Source of the DNA: Atopsyche davidsoni
Taxonomy: Eukaryota > Arthropoda > Insecta > Trichoptera > Hydrobiosidae
NCBI GenBank assembly: GCA_022113835.1
Contig: JAILWY010000010.1
Span: 9,137,001-9,201,000 of the forward strand
Length of the DNA: 64,000 nucleotides
Direction of reading: 5' to 3'
Shown: in pieces, positions 34,280-46,889 of the stretch
Layout of the letters: the number at the start of each line of letters is the position of its first letter
Numbering within the stretch: position 1 is the stretch's first letter
Position numbers and translations under genes: made by a program
Notes under the pieces: model-generated
What the model was told of the DNA's origin: nothing
Seen by the model: the letters and a program-made list of their open reading frames with translations, nothing else
Databases searched by the model: none

Positions 34280-36140
34280 AATAGTTTATATCAACAAGAA
34301 ACAATCAATTACTGAATTGGATTTTGTAATTTTCTACTAAGAAAAATCCCATTTTTGTGAATTAATTGTTCATTTTTCGATTTTTAGAATGCCAAGATTA
34401 ATGTTACTTTAGGAGGTAAATTGGCATACCTTATCTATTTAATGGTAATAATATTTATTTACACGCACTAGCAGACTTACATCTCAGGAACTAAAACTGA
34501 CAATAAATATTTTAAAAATACAAGTAATTTTGGTGTAAAACTTCTAATTTTTGTTCTAAACCAAAGATTATTTTGTTAATTACCTTTAAAAAACATTGAG
34601 ATTTGAGAAAGTCTTAAAGTGGAAATACTGGATTCTTATTAATAATTTTGTCTAAGGGTTGAATACATCCTAGGTGATGCGCAACAATTATATTTGGCTT
34701 TAAACCACAACTTATAATGTTTTAAAATACGATTATTTGAACAAAGAGTTCAAGGAACTTAACAGAATGTCACTTATTTGTTTCGGAGATCACTTTTTTT
34801 TTCATCAATAAATAATTAAGTGGAATTGTGTATCGACCGATTAATCTTTATTTATTTCATCTTCAACTTGAACGCTTTCTGCCATTAGACATTGAATGAT
34901 ATTCTGGTCTAAATGGTATAATGCCCTATTTTTCTCATATAACCATTTTCTCACAAGTCGTTTATAAAGGTAGTATTTTCTCTTGTTATTAATTAAATTT
35001 ACTACTGATATGCAATCGTTGTTGTTGCAACTTATTATAAAAATAAATTCTAGAAGATAAAAATACAGCACCCTTTAGTCTGTTTTGATTTTGTATGGGT
35101 ATTTATTGTAGGCTAAGAAAATTGTTGTGGATTTCAATTTCTATTTCCCATTTGCAAGTAATGAAATCCTGCGCACCGCGTCACTTGTCACTTTCTCAGA
35201 GGTTTGTTCTGTCGAAGACATTCAACTTGCCAATGGCGGTGAGAAAAAAATCACACTGTTATTTATTCAAGACCAAACCGCCTGTAGCTGACATTGATTA
35301 CCGTGGGGCTCGGTTATTTATCACAATACAATTAGTTTCTGCAACAGCATCTCATGCAACGATACGAAGACTTTTTTATTATATCTCTAATACAACACGT
35401 GTTAACAATATGCAAAAAATCAGACATGGCTGTACATTCATCTGACTTACAATGCATTAGTGATTGAAACGAGGCGGTGAATACAAAGACTCCTTGGTGT
35501 AGAGAGTATTTATATTCAAAGTTAAGCGGCAAGATTATGTATGAATCTTGAATCTATCTATGAATCTTAAAAAATAGTTACACAATCGCTAATCGAGTTT
35601 AAAATAATTGATTACTGATGAGTATTCAATTTTTAAACACATATATGAAGCAGTGCAAATATTAAATGCAACTTGTTTTTTAAAAGATAATTAAGAAAAT
35701 AATTGAGATTCATCATTATCCACACTGCTTTAATTTAACATAGAAATTTCAGTTTTTTATATAAGCATAGAATATGCTACGTTTATAGGAGCAAAAGATG
35801 TGGCGGTTTTATTTTTCTGCAGGTACAAAACAGATGTTATGTCGTTTATAAGTTGTTAAATAATTAATAATTAACAAATAAACATCGCGTTTGCCGGTAA
35901 GAGTGTTGAGAAGCTAGCTATTTCTCCTGATTTTTCATTTTTTCTTTGAAACAAATGTTTTGAAACATTTTTAAGAACTCAAGAGCTGTAGAGTTAAATA
36001 TATAGTAGAAATTAACAGAATTCTCCCTAATAAAGAGTAAAATTTACTTAATACAAATATGATGGATTAATATTACTTTATTCAATATTTTTTTACATAG
36101 AGTACTTGATGGAATTCTATTTTAATATTTTAAGCAAAAA
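34280..36140. other. Noncoding DNA with a 116-codon chance-level frame
   Basis: The plus frame 35095-35445 lies over a G+C-richer block with homeodomain-like sites, for example ATTGATTACC near 35294. Its protein (QRFVLSKTFNLPMAVRKK in the middle) has no recognised motif. A GTGAGA donor-like site at 35240 is noted, but no partner exon. Confidence 0.3.
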
Positions 36141-36144
36141 AAAT

Positions 36145-36225
36145 TTATGATTTTTCCACATGTTTTATTTTATCGGTGACCGGTATTTCCCACCTTTCAC
36201 GTTGGCATTTTCAACCGAATTCAAA
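36145..36225 (+). repeat. Dispersed repeat copy B (Penelope-like motif?)
   Basis: A diverged second copy of the 9530 repeat in the same orientation: GATTTTTCCACATGTTTTAT, TGACCGGTATTTCCCACC, TTTCACGTTGGCATTTTCAA. The two copies preserve the order and spacing of every block, so they derive from one interspersed family. Confidence 0.55.
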
Positions 36226-36229
36226 TATA

Positions 36230-37020
36230 TATTTTCTAGCAATTTTTTTTTAATTATCCACAATAACTTGTCAAGTAGCTTCAAAGATCATTTTTTTGAC
36301 ATATTCTATTATGTTAATGGTGACTTAGAAAGTTTTTAATTGTGAAAATGGGTTGGCATATGCGAGAGACAGGAGATGCAAGCAGAATTTGGTGGTATAT
36401 CAGTATTTGCGCGTATTCATATTGCCAAAAAATCTAAGCCAACAGATAAAATAGAAATGAATCAACAGACGGTTACACATTTCTCTAAGCAAGCTATTTT
36501 ATTGAAAATTAAACCCCGAATAATTATTTAAATTTTAAAAATAATTTTATTTTAGTTTGAAACACGCCACTGATTATTAATTATTATGGATAAAGCCCTG
36601 CCTCAAACAACTAATGTGCCCGGCGACCTGCTTCCTTAGACCTGGGAAAAAAATATGTACGTCTTAAGTTTTTTTTTTAACTTCTGAATTAGTAAAAATA
36701 GTTTTTGCTTTGGTTTGAAGTATAAATAAACCACGTTTTAAATATCAATTTTGTACATAAATTAATGGAGATTAATTTTATATTTGATGGACAGATTTTT
36801 TTTAAAATTCAATCTTAGTTTTAGAAAAGTATAACCGACTATAAATATGATTTTTCTATATTTTTATAATAATTGCAATCATCTGGAGATGATATATACA
36901 TGTCAGATTTTTCATTTAGAAAAAAAAGAAATCTTGCCAATAGTACCTGAAAAATGTAGTCTCTAGTTATATGTAAACGAATATTTATTTTCTGATAACT
37001 TTTTCTTGAAATCTGCAGTT
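36230..37020. other. AT-rich noncoding DNA
   Basis: Nothing supported. Confidence 0.45.
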
Positions 37021-37029
37021 AGAATTGTA

Positions 37030-37320
37030 GGTTTCTTGTTTTACTGGATGTAGGTCGCGCTGTAAGCGGAAGTTGATGCGCCGTTGTCATGAGAACCTTT
37101 CTTGGCTCAAAATGTATATTTAAATTCGGATCTTCCGCCGCGTTTCTTGCGAATTTCGTATGCATTCAAATTAACATCGTCTGAGAAAAGATGTATCGTG
37201 AGTGCGGCTAAAGTGGCGTGTTTCGTATTTGAAAGTAAGGCTTCACACGCATCGTAGTCTGCCGGCCGATTCATGCCGGCAGAACAATCATCATGACTTA
37301 AGTACATTGTAAGTTAATTT
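37030..37320. promoter_or_regulatory. G+C-richer island, candidate regulatory element
   Basis: It includes CTGCCGGCCG and ATGCCGGCAG close together (37259-37281), forming a CTGCCGGC/GCCGGCAG inverted pair, and an octamer-like ATGCATTCAAATTAA near 37159. The minus 66-codon frame here contains DDVNLNAYEIRKKRGG but has no recognised homology. Regulatory use is a guess from composition. Confidence 0.2.
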
Positions 37321-39400
37321 AATCCATCACGTTAAATAAGTATTAGTAACTTAAAATAAATGCAATTATTCAATATAAATCCCTCATTTGGAGATCATCC
37401 ATTACTCTTTTACAACATCAAGCTGTCATGTCGAAACAACATATCTGCATCACAAATAGCTACCGAATTAAAGGCTTCTATTTTAGAGATTTAATGTAAA
37501 AATCTTACAGCATATCTATGATGACCATCTCACTCTTATGTTTGAGGAAAAAATACACTTTAATTTATTATGAACCCATATATATCTAGATCAAATACCA
37601 GACATCAAAAATCTTTCCTATTAAATGATAAATAAGTTTACTCTCTTCAGCTGTGCAGTTAGCGCTTAAAACTCCTTGCATGGTCTATGCAATGCCTTCT
37701 TGTTGACTCTTCAACGTCGGTTACGCTTGTCACATAATTAATTTGTGAGAACTTCCAGAAAGTTTACTAGTCTTAATTTTAACAATTCGCGTCATTTCAA
37801 CTATACATTTATTTATTTATTTCATTTCATTTCCCCTCCTTTTTTCATTATTAATTGAAAATGTTTTTAAATCATTTAAGAACCAAAAAAATACAATCAT
37901 TAATAATTTTTAGATACTATAAAAAACCGTTTGAATAAAAGAGTATGAAAAAAATATTCGCTATTCCTCTGGAAAAGTAGTTACTTTTTAATTATAATTC
38001 TGACGTTTATTAACTGTGATCATGACATAACCTATTTTTATACATGATATTTTAAAATTCACGTCCGTGAAGGTATATTACCGTGAACATAAATATTTCT
38101 ATTTCATTGCGCTATCAATGATTCAATAATAGTCTTTTTCGTAGAATACACTCCAACATGCTATATGAAAAATAAAAAGCCTATCACCTCTGCTGAGTTA
38201 AATATTTCGTTCAGGTATGGCTTTCGTCACCACTGGAAATATTACGTTATTGGAACTTATAAATCTTCCTTGTATTCATAGTAGAACATTCATAAGGTTC
38301 AATAGAGCTGTGGGTTATGTTTGTGTCCAGTGTAGCCAACTGAAGAAGATTTATAGTGTATGTGTGCATGCACCACCTCCATCTTGTATTTAACTAGGAC
38401 TAACTTAAGCATGCCAAACACGATTGCAATATGTTAAACTGTGTGGAAATAGCGGATTCTTACTGTTCAATTATTATTGATAAATTGATAAATATTTTTA
38501 GTTTTTAAATATTTGTATTTTTACTTGATTTGTTACTGGCATCATATTGAGTATAACATTCCGTATTACATTTTTTAAGATTTTTTGTAGACTAAGTAAG
38601 TAGGCACTTTGTTCTTACCCGAAAAATTTCCAAATCATAAAATCTCAATTGTGCCAATAACTAAATTTTAGGCCGAATTGATGAGTTCTTAGAGAGCATA
38701 TAAACCAGTATCGAGATTAACTAGGTAAACTTTGCTACTTCATATATATTACATTTACAGTAGTTAAACAAGTTCAAGTAACCTTTAGTTTCAGACATGG
38801 ATTGGCAATAGGTTGTTTATAGAACAAGGAAATGCTTAGATGAAAATGTATTCTGTAGTACAATGAAAACTTTTACAATTTAAACAAATAATCTGTCAAT
38901 TTAAAATTATAACTTCTTGATGGATTGATTTCCTTACTTTCATTTTCCTTGTTATTTCAGATCAGAAATTAAATTTTCCGATTTATAAAAATAATGATGA
39001 AAGCCTTATCGTCAGATGATTAAAATGCAAATTTGCTATAAAATTTTAAAACGATCAGATTTTTTAAAAGCACTATACAAATTTCATCCATTTGACAAAA
39101 GAGCTGTTGGTCACTGAATTTGAGAAATCTACCTCCAGTAGCAAGAAAGACAACTAAAGTGCAATATTATTAATAATTCTTTTAAGAAACAAAAAAAAAT
39201 TGTGCTATTTTATTCACATAGAAATTAAACTTAACGGACCTTTTTGCTTTAATCTGTATATGGAAACTAACACTTGATTTATAAATATACAACATCCATA
39301 AACTCGTAATATACTTTCAAATGCATAATTGTTAATACCAAAAAGAGAAAAAAATATAATGCAAGCAAGTATCCACGTTTCAAGATTCCTTTGCGATTGG
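37320..39400. other. AT-rich noncoding DNA
   Basis: No gene, RNA or mobile element recognised. Confidence 0.5.
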
Positions 39401-39720
39401 ATAACTATGCTAAAATAAAGTGCGATGGACTTATGAGACACCTTTATAAGTTCTGCCTAGATAGTAGCTGTGCTCTGCCTGCTGACCAGTTGCATTATGC
39501 GACCACTGAGCAGGGACACGGTGAATGGCTGAAAGAAACCATAACCATAGTTACTATGCAAGAGTTCGTCTCTGATTTATGATTGCATCACGTATTTACG
39601 GATGTACGTGCGCATGTCATGTCTGTTGTTTCCGGTGGGTTAAGATTTTATACTCACGAAGCTGAAAGCGATCCCACTTCCTGAAGAGTTTCTTTATTTC
39701 TATGCCAAATAAAAGCCTTT
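39391..39720. promoter_or_regulatory. G+C-richer block with a 63-codon frame
   Basis: The plus frame 39391-39582 contains CALPADQLHYATTEQGHGEW, followed by LKETITIVTMQEF. It could be part of an exon, yet no splice acceptor or donor of quality frames it. The downstream part carries TGATTTATGATTGC, a homeodomain-like site. Unassigned. Confidence 0.18.
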
Positions 39721-42700
39721 TTATGTATCCATTAAAGCCTAGTTCAATCTACTCATAACGTTATTTTATTGTTTAAAAATCAATGCTAGAACACAAACTA
39801 ACTTTATTTTTTAATGTATATAAATATTATATTTGAGATTTTAATTATACCTCAAATGTTTACTCCTAGTATATTTAATTTGTTTGGAGTAAATTTATCT
39901 TAATTTAAATTAATGATGAAATCTTCTGTAATATGTTATAAATATAACCAGACTAGCACTTACATATTCATTATAAATAAGGATTATGTAAATTTTCAAG
40001 TGCATAATTTCACTATTATCCAACTGGTTACAAATACATTATATTGCAAAAACAGGACGTCCGGTTGTCAGCATTGTAATTTTTTGTATTAGAAATCAAA
40101 TATTAAATCAACAACTCTTCCAAAAAAATCACTGACCATTTGTTTAAATTAATATTTTGTAATTCATGACATTTTACAAAATGTATCTAAAAAATGTTCA
40201 AAATGTATCATAACTTTCATACTCCTTATTTTAAGTTCGAAAAATATGTAGTCACAATTTCAATTTCACAATTTCATTTGTAATAAGTGATATGGTCTTA
40301 GTGAACACTAAGTTATTTTTTGACCTTTGTGAATTTACTCTTTACACACATTAAAACATTATTGAAATAATTTATCTTTCAAAGTGATCCTTTCATAAAA
40401 AACAACACTTCAACACAAAATTGAGGCAATTGAAATGCTGCTTCTCATCATCCTTCACTCTGATACTATTGATTGATTTCGATTTATCCATAGAACAAAC
40501 ATTTTATAGCAATAAAAAAAATGGCGAAAACAAAGATAATAAATTATAAATATTTTCTTATTTTTTATAACTTATACAATGTGTAATGTTACAACTAATC
40601 AAATCCATGTTACTTACTATCCAACATTAAAATAACGTACAAATCGATGATGGTGTAATTCTGTAGAATAGTAATATATTACATAGTTATTCTATGGATG
40701 TGTTGAAGACGAACGACTTGGAAGGTTGGCGCGGTCAGGTTACGTATTGTCAATTTGTGATGCGTGATTATCATAGAAATGTAATCTTTGTGTCAGAGCT
40801 AGTGAACATTCTCGGTAAAATTAGAATTATCTGTGAAACCATATTAATGTATAGTATCAATTTTTGTACTTTTGTTAGTTAGTTGGCTCAACATAAAACC
40901 CAATTTAAAATAAGCAGATTTATTGATCTCCAAATTCAAGTTGTTTGAATTGTAATACTTTATGGAGGGTTCGACATTTTATATATATTTTTTACTTTAT
41001 AACAAAATGTCAAAGCTAGTTTTAAAAGGAATTTAGTTACAAATAATAACATTTTGAGACGCAGAACAAAAAAATATGTAAACATTTATATATTCTGGAT
41101 TATATATGTCGATGGAGAAGATCGGTTATTATGTCAAATAAATACCACGAGTTGAAATAATTTTGTTGAATAATAGTTGAAAGATAACGCCATGGCACAG
41201 CCCTGAATTATCATGCGAATTTAACACATTTATATATAGAATATATAAATGTAAATGTATATTCTGTATAATTTTATTTCTTACGGTTGGCGACCCGTGC
41301 ATTCCTTGTTTATGAACTCAGGCATCAGTTTCTACTTGTACGTGATATTTCTACCAGAAGCCAAAGATCATACCTTTTTTCCGCCTTGACAGCATACGGC
41401 TCAACATTTTTCTTTATCTTCCAGTTGGAGATATTATGTCGAATCATTTGACTCTCCTGCATTGTTTCTTACCTATGAAAACCTGGATCATTATCAGAAA
41501 CTTTCATTAAGAAGATTTAAAAGAAAGAAGATTGTGAAAATGTAATTCTTTTCACTGAGAATTGTAATATACTATTGAACATTACTGAAGTTATCAACAT
41601 GACATGAGATTCTTAATGATCCATTATTGATTTTACTTAAAACAGTTACTTTCATAATTTTATAATTTCCAAGAATTGAATCAATTTTAAGAAAGTTTGC
41701 AATGAGTCTCAACAAAAATGACTGATTTTCTACTCTCTCAATTCTTCTCACGAACCAAACATTATATTCCGAAAATCATCTTTAATACTCCGCAAGATAT
41801 ATTTATATTTTTAAAATGAGATAAATATTATTTATTTGATAAGAAACACGCAGCTTGTAGTTATATGAATTTTTGTTAAAAACCTAATAAAAATATTGTG
41901 TGATTTTATCATTTAATACCAACGCATTTAATTTTACTTAATGTATGACGACATATTTTTTAATTTAATTTGATCAATATTTACATACAAGCACGCGGGT
42001 AGTGACAGGTGCACCGTTACTCACCTATGCGTGCACGTAGACCATGGAAAAAACAAGCTTTTCTTTGTGATTAATTGTGTGTAAAGATTAATATTCCAAG
42101 CTCCCGTGTCGCTATCCTATTTATAACAAAATGCTGCAACAATTTGAATTATCGTGAAATAATTCTCCCCTTGGAATAATTCATTTCCAATTTGGGCCTC
42201 GTTTCCCAAGTCTCCTCTGTTCGCCCAAGTGATCGCTTCAGCTGGTCATTTGACTGGTTGGCCATCTGAGTCTATCATTTTAAGCCGCCATCACCAAGCC
42301 CATTATGTCAGCCGTATGATTATGTAAATGCAACGCGGAAATGTTGGAACCTTTTTTAGAGCTGCAGGACGCTGGATGCATCACACAGTGGTACAAACTA
42401 GTTGTTATGAGTACAAAAACAAAGAAAACTTTTTTTATTTTTATTAAATATGCAAAACTACATTCAATATTTTTCAAATTTCATAATTATTACTTAGAAT
42501 CTAAATTGTTCTACAATATTGTATACTTTTTGTTATTACTGACTGTATTTTATTTCATCATTTGAATTCGTAAATAATAAAGTGTCAAAAGTTCAAATGG
42601 CTTATTGCATGTTTTAATAAATTTATAAAAACTTTCGGTTCAATTATATATCTAATAAAAGCGAAATATATCTCCGTAGCACATGAATACAAAAATTATA

Positions 42701-43790
42701 AATATTAAAATATAAATAATAAAATATTTGTGATAATAATTATGCGATAGTACACCACCTTCATAATAATCAATAAGAATAGTGGTCCTGTGAAACATCG
42801 TCAATTACTAAGAACGCTTTCATTTAATATAATTTCAGTGGTTTACTCATTTGCAGCTAATGTTTCCCACTTTAAATCCCTTGGTTATAACTAAACAATC
42901 ACATTATTTAAATTTTATTGTTAACATTAGCGCTTGAATCACTGTGCGCCTAATGAGACCTGCCTTCACTTTCACTGGTCACCATCGTGACCAGACGGCG
43001 AGACCTCTGAGGAAGAAAGGGATGCTAGGAGTAAGGAGTGAAGGGAAGCGATGAAAAAATACTAAAGTTACTATTGCTGGGCATTGATAAATAATTTTAG
43101 TGATTAAAACAAGCTTCACCAAATGCACACGTGACACTATAAAATGATTTTGATGCAACAAAATTGATTTACAATCAAAATGTGAAGCAATTCTTTGAGT
43201 AACAAAAAAAAGTTAATGTTACCTTATGAACCTATTTGTAATTTTAAATTTATTAAAAAAGTCCTGTTAAACATACTTAATAAAAGTTGTTAATGAATCG
43301 ATACTCTGTGTGAACCCTTGACCTATTTAGTATTTTATAAAATTTTGTAACATGGTTACGGAAATTTATAAGCATTTTGGTTTGTTACAATGATTTTTTC
43401 ATTTTTTCAATTTAAAAAGTTATTAGCTATAGTTAAATATTAACAGAGCCTTTAAAAAAAACGTCTTGCACACATTTTAATGTTTTAATTAATTTTAAAA
43501 GGTAAATCTAAAATCAGAAAGTAATTCATCCGTTTTTAGATATTTTTTTCACAGTTTTATCTACATACTTTTCTAAAATATTGGTTTTGGTACTATTGAT
43601 AATTTTATAGCTAAAATATAATTCTCATTGCTACATCGATGCTTTATAGAAAAATAAAATTAATGTACAACGATTTAAATCAGACTCCAGCATTTTGTAT
43701 TATTTATAGTCTCGTCTTTTAAAGTATATTCTCGATATACTTTTGTGGATGTCAGAATTTTTGCCATTCTGAGATTAAATCAGATGGAAA
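39720..43790. other. Mostly AT-rich noncoding DNA
   Basis: No supported gene. The 62-codon frame at 40694-40882 (WRGQVTYCQFVMRDYHRNVI) is unrecognised. A moderately G+C-rich patch lies at 42160-42390. An AT palindrome at 41226 is listed separately. Confidence 0.4.
41226..41252. repeat. Perfect AT palindrome with 3-base loop
   Basis: ACATTTATATAT at 41226-41237, loop AGA, ATATATAAATGT at 41241-41252. The 12-base arms match perfectly. Such a site can extrude as a cruciform or act as an AT-rich protein-binding site. Confidence 0.85.
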
Positions 43791-43795
43791 AAGCG

Positions 43796-43965
43796 TCAGT
43801 TATTTGAATCGGTTGTAGAAGTTTCACGGTAGAGTGACTCAAGTTCTTGCTGTACAGCCTGTCTGTTCGGTCGGACTTTTCCTCGAAAAGGCCACTGTAC
43901 ACGCCTTTTAAAGATCTGTCTGAGATGAAGACGACCATAATATCTGACCAGTGGCGCACAATGCA
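43796..43965 (-). CDS. Candidate last exon of a minus-strand gene, protein unknown
   Basis: Reading the minus strand, a T-rich tract ending in CTAG is followed at 43965 by an open block whose first two bases complete a split codon. It then gives HCAPLVRYYGRLHLRQIFK, RRVQWPFRGKVRPNRQAVQQ and ELESLYRETSTTDSNN before a TGA at 43796-43798. The mix of basic residues, Trp, Tyr and a hydrophilic Ser/Thr/Asn tail looks like a genuine cytoplasmic C-terminus. The block has a higher G+C than its flanks. An AT-rich 3' region with ATAAATAA-type sequence follows, but no canonical AATAAA is evident. I do not recognise the family. It may also be chance: about 55 codons. Confidence 0.35.
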
Positions 43966-43969
43966 CTAG

Positions 43970-46430
43970 ATTTAAAAAAATGTTACAAATTATATCCCGG
44001 CTATTTTTATTCAAATATAAATGCTCATGATCTTATTAATATTTTTTTCATTAAGGTTTCATTTTTAAACTCATTCAAATTTAAAATTTAAACAAATCAT
44101 TTTAATTCAAAAGCCTACTTTTTAAATGTAATGGTTTTTAATTGTTTGAAAAACTATATACAGAAAGTTATATATAGATACATTATATATAAATACAATA
44201 TCCAATACAAGTCCTTTGATCTACAGGGCAAGTAAAGTAAAACGATTACACTTTCGAAAGAAATTCTTTGCATGCATGGTCTGCACGCCACTGAATCGAA
44301 TGTTAAGTATATACCGACTCTCAGAGGGGCTTCGTTTGCAATAAAAAGTCGTTAATCATTTCGTGTCGCTGATGGACTTGAAATTAATGACAGTAAACAT
44401 ACCATCGACATAAAAGTACGTCCCAAATTGTAAGCTCCTTTTCGGATGTATAATAAGGCACTTAATGAGAGGAACTTCTGCAAGTATTTCTTTTATTTAC
44501 AGAATGGTTCAAGCACTTTAAAATACAGCTTGAGAACATGCCTTTACAGTTTTTTGCGTATTGCGCTTTCGAAAATTCGCCTTGGTTATTTTATAACGGG
44601 CATATATATAAATAATTATTTCAAATTGCACAAATTTGATGTTGGTTTGATAAGCATCTATCCTTTTATACAATAAAAACTTTGGAACGACTCTGTGCTT
44701 TATCAGCTAGGATTTTTTGTTAATAAGGAAAGTATCAATTTTAACTTTGTCGTGTAACAAAGAAAATATTTTTATAATAGTAAGTATATAAAATTGTTTT
44801 ACTACCATTTTGATATTGGTCATATTTTATATTACCTTAATAAAGCTTAATTATGTTATTTATTTGCATCAAATTGATTGTGTAAGTCCATATTCAATAA
44901 TAATCGAACCTGCCTCGTTGGAGAGTGGCTCACACAGAAATTGGGACATCCGGTGTCGCTTCGTGAAACTCATACATCAAAAACCTGCTTAAGCCAAATT
45001 AAAGTAATTACTCGTTTATGGTCAAATAGCATTTCAAGTGAGTCACTTATTTTTCAATATCTCAAAAACCATATTTTAAAAATAAGTATGTCCAGGTATC
45101 TTCTCAAGTTCAATTTGTTATATATTTTTTTATAAATATTTAATAAAGTGTAATAGTATAGATGTGAATAGTATGAAGCAGTTATTTATATAGTGTTATT
45201 GTATACGCAATACCAATTTGTGTGTATAAAGATTTATAGGTTACAAGGTCGTATCTTCTTATGGTACCTTACTTTGACGATGTATAATAAAAATAGTACT
45301 TTTAAAACGATTTACGTATAAAAATGCACATAGTTGTACTGAAGGTGTTTATGGCTTATTATGGACTAACGAGACATTAAGTTGTATACGACAATAATTA
45401 TTTCTAGTGGTTTACTAACTTTATTTTCTGTTATCTCCTCCCACAAGAATTATGATTTTGGTTTGATGTAGTAATTTTTTGTTTGAATTTTATAAATATC
45501 TTGAACATAACTTAGTGCGCATTACCAAATTTTATGTGTAAATCATTATATTTTTCTTAGGGCTAAAATTTTTCGATAATCAAAAACCACCACATCAAAT
45601 AGTCTTCTCATTTAGAAATTTTTAGTTATAAAGTTTAATGTGATAAGCATGAATTCCTTAAAAAGGATTGTTTTTTTATTCAAGCAGGTGGACAATTCTC
45701 GTCACCTCACGTTGCTCAATGGTCTTTTTGTGGGGTGTGAGCCGAGCAACACGCCTGGCGACCGAGAACGGAGAGATCAATTCACGTTTTTTTTTTTTTA
45801 TATTCCGTAATAATGTTTAATAGCGTAGAAACGCAAACTGCGCTCTTCGAAAAAATCAATGGAAAAAAACAACGAGAAGAGTAACTTAAAAAAAAGACTT
45901 TTTTTAACTTACCGCTGTTAAAATAATAAAGCATTGTACAAGTATTTTTTTTATTGTGCTTTTAATACGAATAATATGATTCAAAAAATTGTAAATATTA
46001 AATGAAAGTATGAAAATTTATAATATTGAAGCCGTTATTTCGTGTACACTCAATCACAATACAATGTAAGTGAAGAATATTCTGGGTCATGCCAGTTGAA
46101 ACCAAAGATATGATCCGGATGCCAATTCCGAGTGTTATTTCACCATAAGAAGAGTGTTTTAAAACTTTTACAGAAAATCGATATTACATTCAAATCGCCT
46201 CGTTTCCAAGTGGCTTGCACGCTTTTTTCCGACCGTGACCGATAATATATTTACTTTTAATTAAATTTATTTTAATAAATTAAATGTCTTTGGGTTCAAA
46301 ACAAGGAAGATTTTTTGATGATAAACTGTTTCAGATGCAGATTTTTTGTGATAACTCCTCACAATACAATTTGGATATTTAACAAAAAAATATCATATCT
46401 GAAATGAATCTGAATGCTTCGTTCTACTTT
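43970..46430. other. AT-rich noncoding DNA
   Basis: No supported gene. A 53-codon frame at 45649-45810 covers a G+C-rich spot (HLTLLNGLFVGCEPSNTPGD) and ends in a T-run; it is recorded here but not called. The G+C patch at 44900-44990 is likewise unassigned. Confidence 0.4.
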
Positions 46431-46440
46431 TATTTCTACC

Positions 46441-46485
46441 AAGAAGAGCCAGGTTATGCTGCTCTTCTTGAAACCTGGCTCTTTT
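46441..46485. repeat. Two mutually exclusive hairpins
   Basis: AAGAGCCAGGTT (46444-46455) is the exact reverse complement of AACCTGGCTCTT (46472-46483). In the same segment AAGAAGAGC (46441-46449) is the exact reverse complement of GCTCTTCTT (46461-46469). The two foldings share the left arm and cannot form together, the arrangement of a bistable structure. Confidence 0.75.
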
Positions 46486-46639
46486 GAGGCAGCACTGCTT
46501 GGCTAAAGTTGAATTTGAAAAATTTCAGTGCTTTTAAGTCTCAAAAAGATTATATTTGTGGAGATCCAAAATCACTTACAATATAGTTTCAAAAGGATTG
46601 TTCTCGCGATGTTTAGCAAGAGATGGCGTTATTGCGTAA

Positions 46640-46885
46640 ACTACTTTGTGTCTGTCTACTTTCTGCCGGTCGTTTTTCTCGTCTAGATAGTTTTCTCGGA
46701 AGTTTGTCAAAAAAAACCTCATCGTCTTCGTGCATTTGTAGCCATAAACTCCGCGGCGTCGGTGCGTCCCATTAGTCTCGCTTCAGGTCCTCCGCCGGGC
46801 CGAGAGATCAGCTCGTGACGCAACGCTGCCGGCCCGCATCTGCAGACGCGCAGGACGGAGAGCGTCCAGCCCCGATTACTACACA
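46640..46885. promoter_or_regulatory. CpG-rich island
   Basis: An abrupt block of high G+C with many CpGs (for example CTCCGCGGCGTCGGTGCG near 46748), preceded by a Hox/caudal-type site TTTGTAGCCATAAACTC near 46736. The minus frame across it (ELISRPGGGPEARLMGR) is arginine/glycine-rich, as expected from composition. Regulatory or first-exon use is possible. No splice pair is convincing. Confidence 0.3.
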
Positions 46886-46889
46886 ACAT

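Noticed and set aside
40960..40985. tRNA box B in GGAGGGTTCGACATT
   Set aside because: No box A at the required distance upstream and no cloverleaf.
44900..44990. Minus-strand tRNA suggested by TCGAACC
   Set aside because: Reverse gives GGTTCGATTAT, which lacks the terminal CC of box B, and no box A is in range.
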